NCBI GenBank assembly: GCA_016927905.1
Contig: JAFGLW010000031.1
Span: 62,001-126,000, forward strand
Source of the DNA: a candidate division CSSED10-310 bacterium
Lineage (GTDB): Bacteria; CSSED10-310; JAFGJC01
Length of the DNA: 64,000 nucleotides
Direction of reading: 5' to 3'
Part shown: positions 1-8,351 of the stretch, in pieces
Layout: each line of letters starts with the position of its first letter
How positions within the stretch are numbered: the first letter of the stretch is position 1
Notes under the pieces: model-generated
Database searches by the model: none
Seen by the model: only the letters and a program-made list of their open reading frames with translations
Told to the model about the DNA's origin: nothing
Program-made: the position numbers and the translations under genes

Positions 1-173
1 CACAGAAGATATATCTGGATAAAGGGGTGTATGCCGATCCGACACTTTTCTATATCAAAGGCGGATTTCACTCCTACGAATGGTCCCTGCCTGATTTCAA
101 AACCCCCGTGTATTATCCCGTTTTTCACCGGATCCGTGAGCTTTACAGGTTAGCGATGAAGGAGACTGCTTAA
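1..173 (+). CDS. C-terminal fragment of an unidentified protein (cut by window start)
   Basis: An open frame with codons starting at base 3 runs from the window edge to TAA at 171-173 and gives about 56 residues ending in RELYRLAMKETA. The segment is rich in aromatic residues (FYIKGGFHSYEW, TPVYYPVFHRI) and has no motif I recognise. The gene's start lies outside the window, so no function is proposed. Its stop overlaps the ATG of the next small ORF (TAATG), which suggests the two are co-translated. Confidence 0.6.
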   Translation, partial: QKIYLDKGVYADPTLFYIKGGFHSYEWSLPDFKTPVYYPVFHRIRELYRLAMKETA

Positions 174-322
174 TGGAATTGCGGTTTTTCAGAAAAACAG
201 CGGTACCGGTTCTGATTTTTCACATGAAACCGCAATACATGCACGAGACCGATGATGAGATCAACCGGATTGACGACTTCGATATTCAACTGGTCAGCCC
301 GGACATGATCTGCAATTTTTAG
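173..322 (+). CDS. Small hypothetical protein, 49 aa, translationally coupled
   Basis: The ATG at 173 overlaps the stop of the upstream gene (TAATG) and has an AAGGAG ribosome site at 159-164, eight bases ahead. The frame encodes 49 residues, from MELRFFRKTAVPVLIFHM to a TAG at 320-322, with an acidic middle (HETDDEINRIDDFD). There is no signal peptide and no known family. The strong Shine-Dalgarno and the overlap are the reasons to call it. It could instead be the start of a longer gene now truncated. The accD promoter begins right at its stop. Confidence 0.4.
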   Translation: MELRFFRKTAVPVLIFHMKPQYMHETDDEINRIDDFDIQLVSPDMICNF

Positions 323-351
323 TTGGATCGAACCGCCAATTATCGTACAAT
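323..351 (+). promoter_or_regulatory. Sigma-70-type promoter for accD-lptD
   Basis: TTGGAT (323-328), a 17-base spacer and TACAAT (346-351) lie just upstream of accD. Transcription would begin near 358, which favours the ATG at 394 over an in-frame TTG at 358 as the accD start. Prediction from sequence only. Confidence 0.5.
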
Positions 352-393
352 TCGGGATTGAGCCTGCGGGACAATCAAGTTGGAGTGCGGATC

Positions 394-1266
394 ATGATAA
401 ATCAGCCGATTCCCAAGCGTGATCGAAAACCATCGTCCGATTTGGTGAAACCTCTGGATATCCCTCCCGGGCTGGTGGAAACCTGCAAGAAATGCAACGA
501 ACGGATTGACAAGAAACAGCTTGTGGACAATTTATGGGTTTGCCCCAAATGCGATCATCATCATCGGATACCTGCCCGGGAATGGTTGAAACTGCTGTTC
601 GATCCGGGCGATTATGAGGAGTTCGACTCGAATCTTTACACGGTGAATCCCCTGAATTTCTACGATTCCCAGGATTACCGGGACCGGTTGAAATCAGCCC
701 GTCTGAAAACCCGTCTGGATGATGCCTGTGTCAACGCCCGGGGTAAAATCGGCGGCATGCCCGCCCTGGTATCGGCTCTGGATTTCTATTTTCTCGGCGG
801 GAGCATGGGCTCGGTCGTAGGGGAAAAAGTTACCCGTGCGTCCGAGCGGGCACTGGCCGAGCGCATTCCGCTGATCACGGTTTCATGTTCCGGCGGTGCC
901 AGGATGCAGGAGGGTATGTTTTCCCTGATGCAGATGGCGAAAACCTCAAATGCCTGCGGCAGATTGCGCCAGGCGGGAATCCCCTATTTTTCCATTCTCA
1001 CCGATCCGTCAACGGCGGGTGTCATGGCGAGTTTTGCTTCCCTGGGAGATCTGATCATCGCCGAACAGGGCGCTCTGATCGGATTCGCAGGTCCGCGGGT
1101 GATCGCACAGACCATCGGCGGGGAATTGCCGGTAGGATTCCAGAGAGCGGATTTCTGTCGTGAACATGGATTCGTCGACATCGTTCTCCATCGACGGGAT
1201 ATGCGAAAAATTGTGACCCGGCTGGTTCGGATGTTCACCGACAGTATGAACCGGGCACTTCCCTGA
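394..1266 (+). CDS. accD: Acetyl-CoA carboxylase carboxyltransferase subunit beta
   Basis: AccD forms an alpha2-beta2 carboxyltransferase with AccA and moves the carboxyl group from carboxybiotin to acetyl-CoA, making malonyl-CoA for fatty acids. The N-terminal zinc ribbon is plain: CKKC at residues 31-34 and CPKC at 50-53. The crotonase-like core follows, with the conserved GGSMGSVVGEK and CSGGARMQEG stretches. The total of 290 residues is usual for the family. I chose ATG 394 because GGAG (382-385) precedes it by eight bases; an in-frame TTG at 358 would sit on the predicted transcription start. The partner accA is about 52 kb away on the other strand (53160-54149), so the two are not in one operon. 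lptD follows after eight bases. Confidence 0.95.
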   Translation: MINQPIPKRDRKPSSDLVKPLDIPPGLVETCKKCNERIDKKQLVDNLWVCPKCDHHHRIPAREWLKLLFDPGDYEEFDSNLYTVNPLNFYDSQDYRDRLKSARLKTRLDDACVNARGKIGGMPALVSALDFYFLGGSMGSVVGEKVTRASERALAERIPLITVSCSGGARMQEGMFSLMQMAKTSNACGRLRQAGIPYFSILTDPSTAGVMASFASLGDLIIAEQGALIGFAGPRVIAQTIGGELPVGFQRADFCREHGFVDIVLHRRDMRKIVTRLVRMFTDSMNRALP

Positions 1267-1274
1267 TTGAATCC

Positions 1275-3917
1275 GTGAAAATATCAGGTTTCCCGCCCCG
1301 ATTCCTGCAAATCGGCTGGTTGTGCCTGTTTTTGCTCATTCCGACAGTATCCGGTCAGACCCTCCTGGACACTTCCGGAGATACCGGTGATTTGTTCGAC
1401 CGGTTCCGGGAAGATCAATTTCAGGATTTGGATGACCAGGAGATCATGAAACGGGAATTTGCGCAGAAAAAAGCCCGGTACGATTCGCTTCTGACTAAAA
1501 AAACACCGGTTTTTTTCCAGGCGGACAAACAGGAGATTCTGGAGGAGGAATCCCTGTTCATCCTGACCGGAAACGTCAAAATATGGAAAGACGATTTCAA
1601 GGTTCTGGCCGAGAAAGTGTTCATCGACCGGTTCGCCGGGGCGATCAATGCGGAAGGAAATGTTGAGATCCATTTCGGGAAGGATGTTCTGACGGGGGAA
1701 TCCGCTTTTTATAATTTCGATACGGGGGAAGGATGGATCCGGAATGCCCGGGGTGTTGTGGAACCTTCACTTTTTGTGGAAGGTTCTCTGCTGGAAAAAT
1801 TGCCGGATTACCCCAAGACGGCCGACGGTCAATATGCTCTGCACGACGGATTCATCACAGCCTGTTCCGGTGCTCGTCCGGACTGGCGGATTGCGTACGA
1901 ATACGCTCTGGTCCGGATTGAAGATTATGCGCACATGAACAAGGCATCATTCTGGGTCAGCCGGATACCGCTGTTTTTTACACCGTACTTTTTCTATCCC
2001 ACCAAAACCAAACGGGCGACCGGGTTTTTGATTCCCAGTTTTTCCTGGAGCAGTCGGAGGGGATTCATTGTGTCGGAGGAGTTTTTCTGGGTCATGAGTG
2101 AATCCATGGACATGACCATTGGAGGAACATATTATTCCCGGATCGGCAGGATGGAGGAACTGGAGTGGCGGAATGCGTTCACGCAGTATTCCAGGGGTGA
2201 GCTGAACATCGAACATATCAAGGAAGACAGATCGCCTTCGGAAGACCGAAATCCTCAGGAACGATGGAAAGGCCGGTACGAACAGACCTGGATTTTCCCC
2301 TCGGATATCCGCGGCACATTGGACCTGGATTTTCGCTCGGACCAGTATTTCGACCAGGATTACGGGGTTGAACTGGAGCAGGAAGCGGACCGGTTCATGG
2401 AAAGCCGGGTGTCTCTGACCAAGAACTGGAACCTGGCATATCTGATCCTGGACGGAGTTTATGAAAAGGATTTCGACCGGTACCGCGATGAAACCCTCCA
2501 GCATCTCCCGCGTCTTTCCTTCAATTCGGGCAGCCAGCCCCTGTTGGGCATATTCAAAGGTTCGATCATCCTTAAAACGGAATTTATCAAAAAAGAAGGC
2601 CTGTTCACTTCGTCCTTTCCGACCGATGGCGGAACCATGACCGTTCAAGACTGGCTGGAACGGGATTGTTTCCGATCGGACATTTATACCGAACTGAAAC
2701 TGCCGATCAAGGAGGTCGCCTGGTTTACGCTTACACCCTATGTATCTCTGCGTGAAACCTGGTGGAGTGACATGAAGACCTTCGATCCGGATCATGCGGG
2801 AGGATCCTGGGCCACCTATACCGAGGAGCTCCCGTCGCCGGAAAACAAGACTTTCGCCGGTACTTTTATTTCGGGTGATTCGATCCGGAGGGAGATGTAC
2901 GGGTATGGTTTCGAATGGACAGGACCCAAGTTCTACCGAATTTTCCCGCTTCTGGGATATGAACGCCTGTCCAAAATCAAACACATCCTCGAACCCAAGA
3001 TCAACTTGTATATCACTCCGGAAGTCAACCAGGAAAAAATTCTCCAGTTCGATTCCGAAGACTGGCGGGAACCAGGTAAAGTCATCACTTACTCCATAAC
3101 CAACCGGTTTCTGCTGAAATTCCATCCCAAAGATAAAAAGAAGAGCGGAAAACCAGGGGAAGGCCAATCGGACTCCCCGGTCGGTTCACCGCCAGCAGCC
3201 GATGAAACAGCCAAAGCGGCGGAACGCGACCGGAACATGGAAGATGACGAACCGTCCGAAACGAAACCGGAATCGGAACAAACATCCGGAACTGCCATCG
3301 AAGAGGGTGAAATCCGGGAGTTTGGATTTATCACCATCAGTCAGTCCTATGATTTATGGAAAGCTGAAAACTGGGACGAGCGGGAACCGGTTGAGCCGGG
3401 TGAAGACGAGCGGGATCAATACCCCCTGGGAAACATCCGGCTCGAAGCGACGGTCAATCCGTTCGCCAACATCTATTTCTCCGCCAGAATGGAATACGAT
3501 CCGTTTCACGATTCCTTTTCAAACGGATATCTCTATGGTCATACCCGATCCAAAAGCTGGCGGTTCGGGGTTCGGTGGGATTATTCCAAAAATTTCCTGT
3601 ACCCGTTATACGACCTGCACGCTCTGGCACTGGAAGGCGGCGGACATGTCACGGATCATTGGAGTTTTGCCAGCTGGGTCAAATACGATTTCCACAACCG
3701 GTATTTCCCCTATTTCAACCTCGACCTGACCTATACATCCCAATGCTGGTCCCTTACATTGCACACCTATTACCAGAAACAGCGGGAAGGGATGGGAACG
3801 GATATCAGCCCGTTCGAGGATACCGATGAAATACAGTTCGGTCTGTCGATCACATTGAAAAATCTCGATTCGGTGGGCCCCCGTAAAATCGGGAAATTCT
3901 GGTGGGGAAACGAATAG
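1275..3917 (+). CDS. lptD: LPS-assembly protein LptD (outer-membrane beta-barrel)
   Basis: LptD with the lipoprotein LptE inserts lipopolysaccharide into the outer leaflet of the outer membrane. The 880-residue protein begins with a GTG and a signal peptide ending near TVSGQ (about residue 28). An OstA/LptA-like jellyroll (about 78-190) follows, with GNVKIW and GNVEIHFG repeats. The LptD barrel then begins, with the family hallmark YFFYPTKTKRATGFLIPSF. A charged, low-complexity insert of about 60 residues (about 619-680, rich in K, E, S and P) interrupts the barrel region and probably forms an extracellular loop or linker. One cysteine (ITACSGARPDW) matches a position where many LptDs carry a disulfide Cys. 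No clear ribosome site precedes the GTG; expression probably depends on accD just upstream. It is the strongest evidence here for an LPS-type outer membrane. Confidence 0.9.
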   Translation: MKISGFPPRFLQIGWLCLFLLIPTVSGQTLLDTSGDTGDLFDRFREDQFQDLDDQEIMKREFAQKKARYDSLLTKKTPVFFQADKQEILEEESLFILTGNVKIWKDDFKVLAEKVFIDRFAGAINAEGNVEIHFGKDVLTGESAFYNFDTGEGWIRNARGVVEPSLFVEGSLLEKLPDYPKTADGQYALHDGFITACSGARPDWRIAYEYALVRIEDYAHMNKASFWVSRIPLFFTPYFFYPTKTKRATGFLIPSFSWSSRRGFIVSEEFFWVMSESMDMTIGGTYYSRIGRMEELEWRNAFTQYSRGELNIEHIKEDRSPSEDRNPQERWKGRYEQTWIFPSDIRGTLDLDFRSDQYFDQDYGVELEQEADRFMESRVSLTKNWNLAYLILDGVYEKDFDRYRDETLQHLPRLSFNSGSQPLLGIFKGSIILKTEFIKKEGLFTSSFPTDGGTMTVQDWLERDCFRSDIYTELKLPIKEVAWFTLTPYVSLRETWWSDMKTFDPDHAGGSWATYTEELPSPENKTFAGTFISGDSIRREMYGYGFEWTGPKFYRIFPLLGYERLSKIKHILEPKINLYITPEVNQEKILQFDSEDWREPGKVITYSITNRFLLKFHPKDKKKSGKPGEGQSDSPVGSPPAADETAKAAERDRNMEDDEPSETKPESEQTSGTAIEEGEIREFGFITISQSYDLWKAENWDEREPVEPGEDERDQYPLGNIRLEATVNPFANIYFSARMEYDPFHDSFSNGYLYGHTRSKSWRFGVRWDYSKNFLYPLYDLHALALEGGGHVTDHWSFASWVKYDFHNRYFPYFNLDLTYTSQCWSLTLHTYYQKQREGMGTDISPFEDTDEIQFGLSITLKNLDSVGPRKIGKFWWGNE

Positions 3918-3935
3918 AGAATCCGGGAGGAGAAT

Positions 3936-4298
3936 ATGATTGTTGTCAGAGACCTGAACAATGTAACTCCGGAACCCATGCTGGAGGGCGTGACCATGCG
4001 GTTGATGATCGGTCCCGATCAGGGCGCGCAGGTATTCAATATGAGGATTTTCGAGGTTCAACCGGGAGCGGCAACGCCCTTTCACGATCACTGGTGGGAA
4101 CATGAGGTCTATATTCTTGCCGGAAACGGGAAGGTCCGGACCGAAACGGACGCCCGTCCCGTCCGGAAGGGAAACGCCGTATTTGTTCCGGGCAATCTAA
4201 CCCATCAGTTCATCAACACCGGCACGGACATTCTCCGGTTCATGTGCATGGTTCCCCAGGAATGGCTGGAACACCACGTGACCGGGCGGGAAATTTGA
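3936..4298 (+). CDS. Small cupin-domain protein
   Basis: A 120-residue single-domain cupin. The two cupin motifs can be read: motif 1 around PGAATPFHDHWWEHEVYILAG (His, His, Glu and His as metal ligands) and motif 2 around GNAVFVPGNLTHQFINTG. Such proteins bind one divalent metal and act as dioxygenases, isomerases or sensors; nothing here tells the substrate. GGGAGGAG lies just upstream of the ATG. It follows lptD by 18 bases on the same strand and is probably on the same transcript, though a role in the envelope is not shown. Confidence 0.85.
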   Translation: MIVVRDLNNVTPEPMLEGVTMRLMIGPDQGAQVFNMRIFEVQPGAATPFHDHWWEHEVYILAGNGKVRTETDARPVRKGNAVFVPGNLTHQFINTGTDILRFMCMVPQEWLEHHVTGREI

Positions 4299-4310
4299 AA
4301 TCGCCCCGGT

Positions 4311-4338
4311 TTGACTCAAAACTCATTTTTCTGATAAA
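4311..4338 (+). promoter_or_regulatory. Possible sigma-70 promoter before the transketolase-like gene
   Basis: TTGACT (4311-4316) and GATAAA (4333-4338) with a 16-base spacer lie in the 145-base gap after the cupin gene. The -35 is good and the -10 is moderate. Confidence 0.35.
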
Positions 4339-4443
4339 CATGCCTTTTGGATTGATTCGTCCGGGTGATGGCCATCGAAACTCCTGCTGGTTCCGGGAGT
4401 GACTCGGGGGAATGTCTCAGAGTCTTTAAGAAGGGAGAAAATT

Positions 4444-6798
4444 ATGTCGGATCAAGGATATTCACAGGTCGAAAAATTGTATAGGGAAAATGCAACACAG
4501 TTTGGGCATTGGGAGAAAGTGAAAGATGTCATTGACCAATTGATTGATTTGATGCTGAATTACCGGCAAAGCGGGCATCCCGGAGGATCCAGATCGAAAG
4601 TGCACGCCATGGTGACAACCTTGCTTTCCGGAGCGATGAAATGGGATATCCGCCATCCCGACAAGCGGTTTTCGGACCGGTTCATCCTGAGTGCCGGGCA
4701 TACGGCACCGCTTGTATATGCGACATTGTGTGTCATGTGTGATGCAATGAGAACGAGATACCGGAACACCGGCGATTCCAGGTATTTTATACCCGAAAAC
4801 CGGGCGGTTTTATGGGAAGACCTACTCGTTTTTCGACGCCGAGGCGGATTGCCGGGTCATGCCGAAATGTCCGGTAAAACACTCTTTCTGAAAGCCAATA
4901 CCGGACCCTCCGGCCACGGCATACCGATCGCCGCCGGGCAGGCGCTGGCGCTGAAAAGAGCCGGAATCGAGCAGGTCAAGGTCTTCGCATTCGAAGGGGA
5001 AGGCGGGTTGACTCCCGGAGCATCACACGAAACCAAAAATTCCGCCTGGGCACTGGGATTGTCCAACCTGGTTTTTTATCTGGACTGGAACGATTTCGGT
5101 ATTGACAATCAGTCGATATCGTCCGTAGTTCACGGAACGCCAGAGCTTTGGTTTGAATCATACGGCTGGCGGGTGTTCGGAACCCAAAACGGGGAAGACT
5201 GGGGCGAACTCACACGGGCCATCCTGGAAGCCGCTCATGGACAGAACCTGGACGGCGTACCCAGCCTGGCCTGGTCCAGGAACCGGAAAGGCAGAGGATA
5301 TTACAAATATGACAATGTCTCCCACGGTTCCCCCCATAAGACAAACTCAGATCTTTTCTGGAAATGCCGCAAGGATTTTGCAGATAAATACGGGGTGACC
5401 TGGGAGGGATTCGGTAACCCGCCAGGCTCCGATGATGAGCTGAAAGCTCAGTTGATCGCGAATCTGAATGTCGCGCTTGATATCATTCGCGATGATGAAG
5501 ACTGCCTGAATTATCTCTCGGACCGTCTGGTCGAACTGGGAGAAAGCGTTCCCCGATCTCTGGTCAGCTTGCGGTTCGACACGACCCGGAATCCCTTCAG
5601 GGATCCGGAATTATATGATTTCAAAAAATATCCAGCTGAAATATGGGCAAAACCCGGTGAATTCCAACCAAACCGGGCGGCACTGGCTTCCTGGGGTGCT
5701 TACGTCAATACCTGGGCCAGAAAGAAATACGGCCGGCCTTTGTTCCTGGCCAGCTCAGCCGATCTCGCCGATTCGACGAACATTTCAGGATTCGCCAAGG
5801 CTTTCGGGGATATTCCGGGATGGGGCGTATACAACCGGAAAGACAATCCGGAAGGCGTTCTGCTGCCCCAGGAAATCACCGAATTCGCCAATGCCGGGAT
5901 ATCCTGCGGCGCAGCCACCGTCAATCTGTCTCCGAATCCGTTCGAGGAATGGAACGGGTTCATGACCGCATGCAGTACATACGGATCGTTCGTCTATCTG
6001 AAATACGGCCTCATGCGCCTCTACAGCCAAACCGCCCAGGACTCCGATTTGAAAACCGGTAAGGTTCTGTGGGTCGCAGGTCACTCCGGTCCGGAAACCG
6101 CCGACGACAGCCGGACTCACTTCGGTATTTTCGCTCCCGGAGTCACCCAGCTCTTTCCGGACGGGCAGGTCCTGGATCTGCATCCGTGGGAGTATAACGA
6201 GGTTCCGGTCGTTATCGCGGCCGGACTGGCGACCGCCGTTCCCATCCTGGCACTGCATCTGACACGCCCGCCGGTCGAGATTCCCGACCGGGAAGCAGCG
6301 GGTATTCCCAGTCATTTTGAAGCAGCCAGGGGCGCTTACATCATGAGGGAATACCGACAGGATCTGCCGAAGATGGGATGCCTGTTTGTCCAGGGAACTT
6401 CAAGCACCGCCAATATAATCAAGATTCTGCCCGATCTGGAGCGGGAAAAACTCAATGTGAAAATCGTGGCCGCAATTTCCCCACAACTATTCGCTCTGCA
6501 ACCAGAATCCTACCGGAATCAAATTGTAACACCGGCCGACCGGATGGATTCCACCCTGATATCCAACCGGAGCAGGCGGGTTGGATTTGACTGGATTTTC
6601 AATCCCCTGGCACCCGAATATGCCATGACCAGTGACTGGGACAACCAGTGGCGGACCGGCGGGACTCTCGACGAAGTGATCGAGGAAGCCCATCTGTCTC
6701 CCGACTGGCTGCTCAAGGGAATCGAACGGTTCGTCCGGGAACGGGCGGATCGACTGGCCAGGATCCGGGATATGTTGAATGCCACGGAACAGGCCTGA
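4444..6798 (+). CDS. Transketolase-like thiamine-diphosphate enzyme, divergent
   Basis: Transketolases move two-carbon ketol units between sugar phosphates using thiamine diphosphate (ThDP). The N-terminal half has family marks: SGHPGGSRSKVHA, LSAGHTAPLVYATL and a ThDP-diphosphate region GEGGLTPGASHE followed by DWNDFGID. The second half has a pyrimidine-binding-domain pattern (SADLADSTNISGF, then ITEFANAGISCGAA, whose Glu matches the cofactor-activating one) and a C-terminal domain (LFVQGTSSTANI). At 784 residues it is over 100 longer than ordinary transketolase, and motif wording is unusual (GEGG for GDG), so its substrate may differ. The ATG at 4444 has GGGAG seven bases upstream; an earlier in-frame start at 4399 has none. 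A terminator follows directly, so it appears to be its own unit. Confidence 0.75.
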   Translation: MSDQGYSQVEKLYRENATQFGHWEKVKDVIDQLIDLMLNYRQSGHPGGSRSKVHAMVTTLLSGAMKWDIRHPDKRFSDRFILSAGHTAPLVYATLCVMCDAMRTRYRNTGDSRYFIPENRAVLWEDLLVFRRRGGLPGHAEMSGKTLFLKANTGPSGHGIPIAAGQALALKRAGIEQVKVFAFEGEGGLTPGASHETKNSAWALGLSNLVFYLDWNDFGIDNQSISSVVHGTPELWFESYGWRVFGTQNGEDWGELTRAILEAAHGQNLDGVPSLAWSRNRKGRGYYKYDNVSHGSPHKTNSDLFWKCRKDFADKYGVTWEGFGNPPGSDDELKAQLIANLNVALDIIRDDEDCLNYLSDRLVELGESVPRSLVSLRFDTTRNPFRDPELYDFKKYPAEIWAKPGEFQPNRAALASWGAYVNTWARKKYGRPLFLASSADLADSTNISGFAKAFGDIPGWGVYNRKDNPEGVLLPQEITEFANAGISCGAATVNLSPNPFEEWNGFMTACSTYGSFVYLKYGLMRLYSQTAQDSDLKTGKVLWVAGHSGPETADDSRTHFGIFAPGVTQLFPDGQVLDLHPWEYNEVPVVIAAGLATAVPILALHLTRPPVEIPDREAAGIPSHFEAARGAYIMREYRQDLPKMGCLFVQGTSSTANIIKILPDLEREKLNVKIVAAISPQLFALQPESYRNQIVTPADRMDSTLISNRSRRVGFDWIFNPLAPEYAMTSDWDNQWRTGGTLDEVIEEAHLSPDWLLKGIERFVRERADRLARIRDMLNATEQA

Positions 6799-6816
6799 TA
6801 TCCATCGTTTCTGATC

Positions 6817-6853
6817 AAAACCCCGCTGTGCTATGATGAGCATCGGGGTTTTT
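6817..6853 (+). terminator. Rho-independent terminator after the transketolase-like gene
   Basis: AAAACCCCG (6817-6825) pairs with CGGGGTTTT (6844-6852). An inner TGCT/AGCA pairing extends the stem, and a run of five T follows. It sits 18 bases past the stop and 30 before fumC, separating the two genes. Confidence 0.8.
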
Positions 6854-6882
6854 CGTCTGGCTTCAATTTGTCGAGGTGAATC

Positions 6883-8295
6883 ATGAAACGGGAACGATGG
6901 CGGACGGAACGGGACTCCATGGGTGAGATCCGGATTCCGGAAGGGAGTCTCTGGGGCGCTCAGACACAAAGGGCGATTGGAAATTTCCCTGTTTCCGGTA
7001 TCCGTTTTCCGGAGATCTTCATCAATTCACTGGCCTGGATCAAACGATCGTGTGCCCGGGCGAATCTTGATTTGAAAATACTGCCTCCTGGAATTGGCAA
7101 TGCCATGATCGGTGCCTGCGATGAGATCATCGAGGGAAAATGGACGGAACAGTTCCCGGTCGATATCTTCCAGACCGGATCGGGAACCTCGACGAACATG
7201 AACGTGAATGAGGTCATCGCCAATCGTTCCAACCAGCTTCTGGATGTAACTCCCGGAAACCCGAATGCGGTTCATCCCAACGATCACGTTAATGCCTGCC
7301 AATCCTCCAACGACGTGATCCCGACAGCCCTTCACGTAGCTGCCGTCCGGGAAATCGAATCCGGGTTGATCCCGGCTCTTCATCGGCTTTTCGGTGTGCT
7401 GATGGAAAAGGCCGTCGAGTTCGATGACGTGATCAAGACCGGACGCACCCATCTGCAGGACGCGACACCGGTGCGGCTGGGCCAGGAATTCGAAGGGTAC
7501 GCCTCCCAGATCGGCAGGGCGACCGGCAGACTGCAGCAAACGGCGGACGCGCTGCGGGAGGTCCCTCTGGGAGGGACGGCGGTGGGAAGCGGGTTGAACC
7601 GGGAGTTCATGTTCCCTGTTCTGGCTCTGAATTACCTGAACCGGTCCATCGGCGAACGGTTTTATGAGACCCGAAACCATTTCGAGGGAAATGCATCCCG
7701 GGAGGCCTGCCTGGAGGCATCCGGAGCTCTCCGGTCGGCTGCGGCGGGCCTGGCCAGGGTATCCGGCGATATCCGATGGATGGGCTCAGGCCCGCATAAT
7801 GGCTTGGGGGAACTGATTCTGCCGCCGGTTCAACCCGGATCCAGCATCATGCCGGGAAAAATCAATCCGGTTATTCCTGAATCCGTCCTGATGGTCGAAG
7901 CTCAGATCCAGGGAAACGATGCATCCATTGCCGCCGGTGTCCGGGCCAGCCGGTTCGAGCTGAACACCATGATGCCTCTGATCGCTCACAATCTGCTGCA
8001 ATCCATCCGGATTTTGGCGGCGGCGGCACACATTTTAACCGACAGGTGCATCCGCGGGATCAAGGCCAACCGGAAACACTGTGCCGAAACCTTCGAAAGA
8101 AACCTGAGTCTGGCCGCCGCTCTGGCTCCCGAGATTGGATACGACCGGGCCGCCGACATTGCCGGATATGCCTGGAAAACCGGCCGGACGGTCAGAGATA
8201 TCGTCCTTGAAAGAAACATTCTGCCCCGGGATCGGGTGACCCGGATACTCGATCCGAGACGGTTGACTCTGCCCGGGTTTCCGGATCGCGATTGA
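6883..8295 (+). CDS. fumC: Fumarate hydratase, class II
   Basis: Class II fumarase reversibly hydrates fumarate to L-malate in the citric acid cycle, as a cytosolic iron-free homotetramer. The 470-residue length fits. Superfamily motifs are clear: FQTGSGTSTNMNVNEVIANR, NDHVNACQSSND, KTGRTHLQDATPV and the signature GSSIMPGKINPVIPE. GTGRTH-type and PGK wording favours fumarase; the residues just after the signature (NPVIPE) resemble aspartases, so a small chance of aspartase activity remains. GAGGTG precedes the ATG. Transcription probably starts within or just after the upstream terminator. Confidence 0.85.
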   Translation: MKRERWRTERDSMGEIRIPEGSLWGAQTQRAIGNFPVSGIRFPEIFINSLAWIKRSCARANLDLKILPPGIGNAMIGACDEIIEGKWTEQFPVDIFQTGSGTSTNMNVNEVIANRSNQLLDVTPGNPNAVHPNDHVNACQSSNDVIPTALHVAAVREIESGLIPALHRLFGVLMEKAVEFDDVIKTGRTHLQDATPVRLGQEFEGYASQIGRATGRLQQTADALREVPLGGTAVGSGLNREFMFPVLALNYLNRSIGERFYETRNHFEGNASREACLEASGALRSAAAGLARVSGDIRWMGSGPHNGLGELILPPVQPGSSIMPGKINPVIPESVLMVEAQIQGNDASIAAGVRASRFELNTMMPLIAHNLLQSIRILAAAAHILTDRCIRGIKANRKHCAETFERNLSLAAALAPEIGYDRAADIAGYAWKTGRTVRDIVLERNILPRDRVTRILDPRRLTLPGFPDRD

Positions 8296-8351
8296 AAATC
8301 CGGACTTCCGGTGTAACTCCGGTATCGATGGGAATTTGACAAGGAGCTGAA

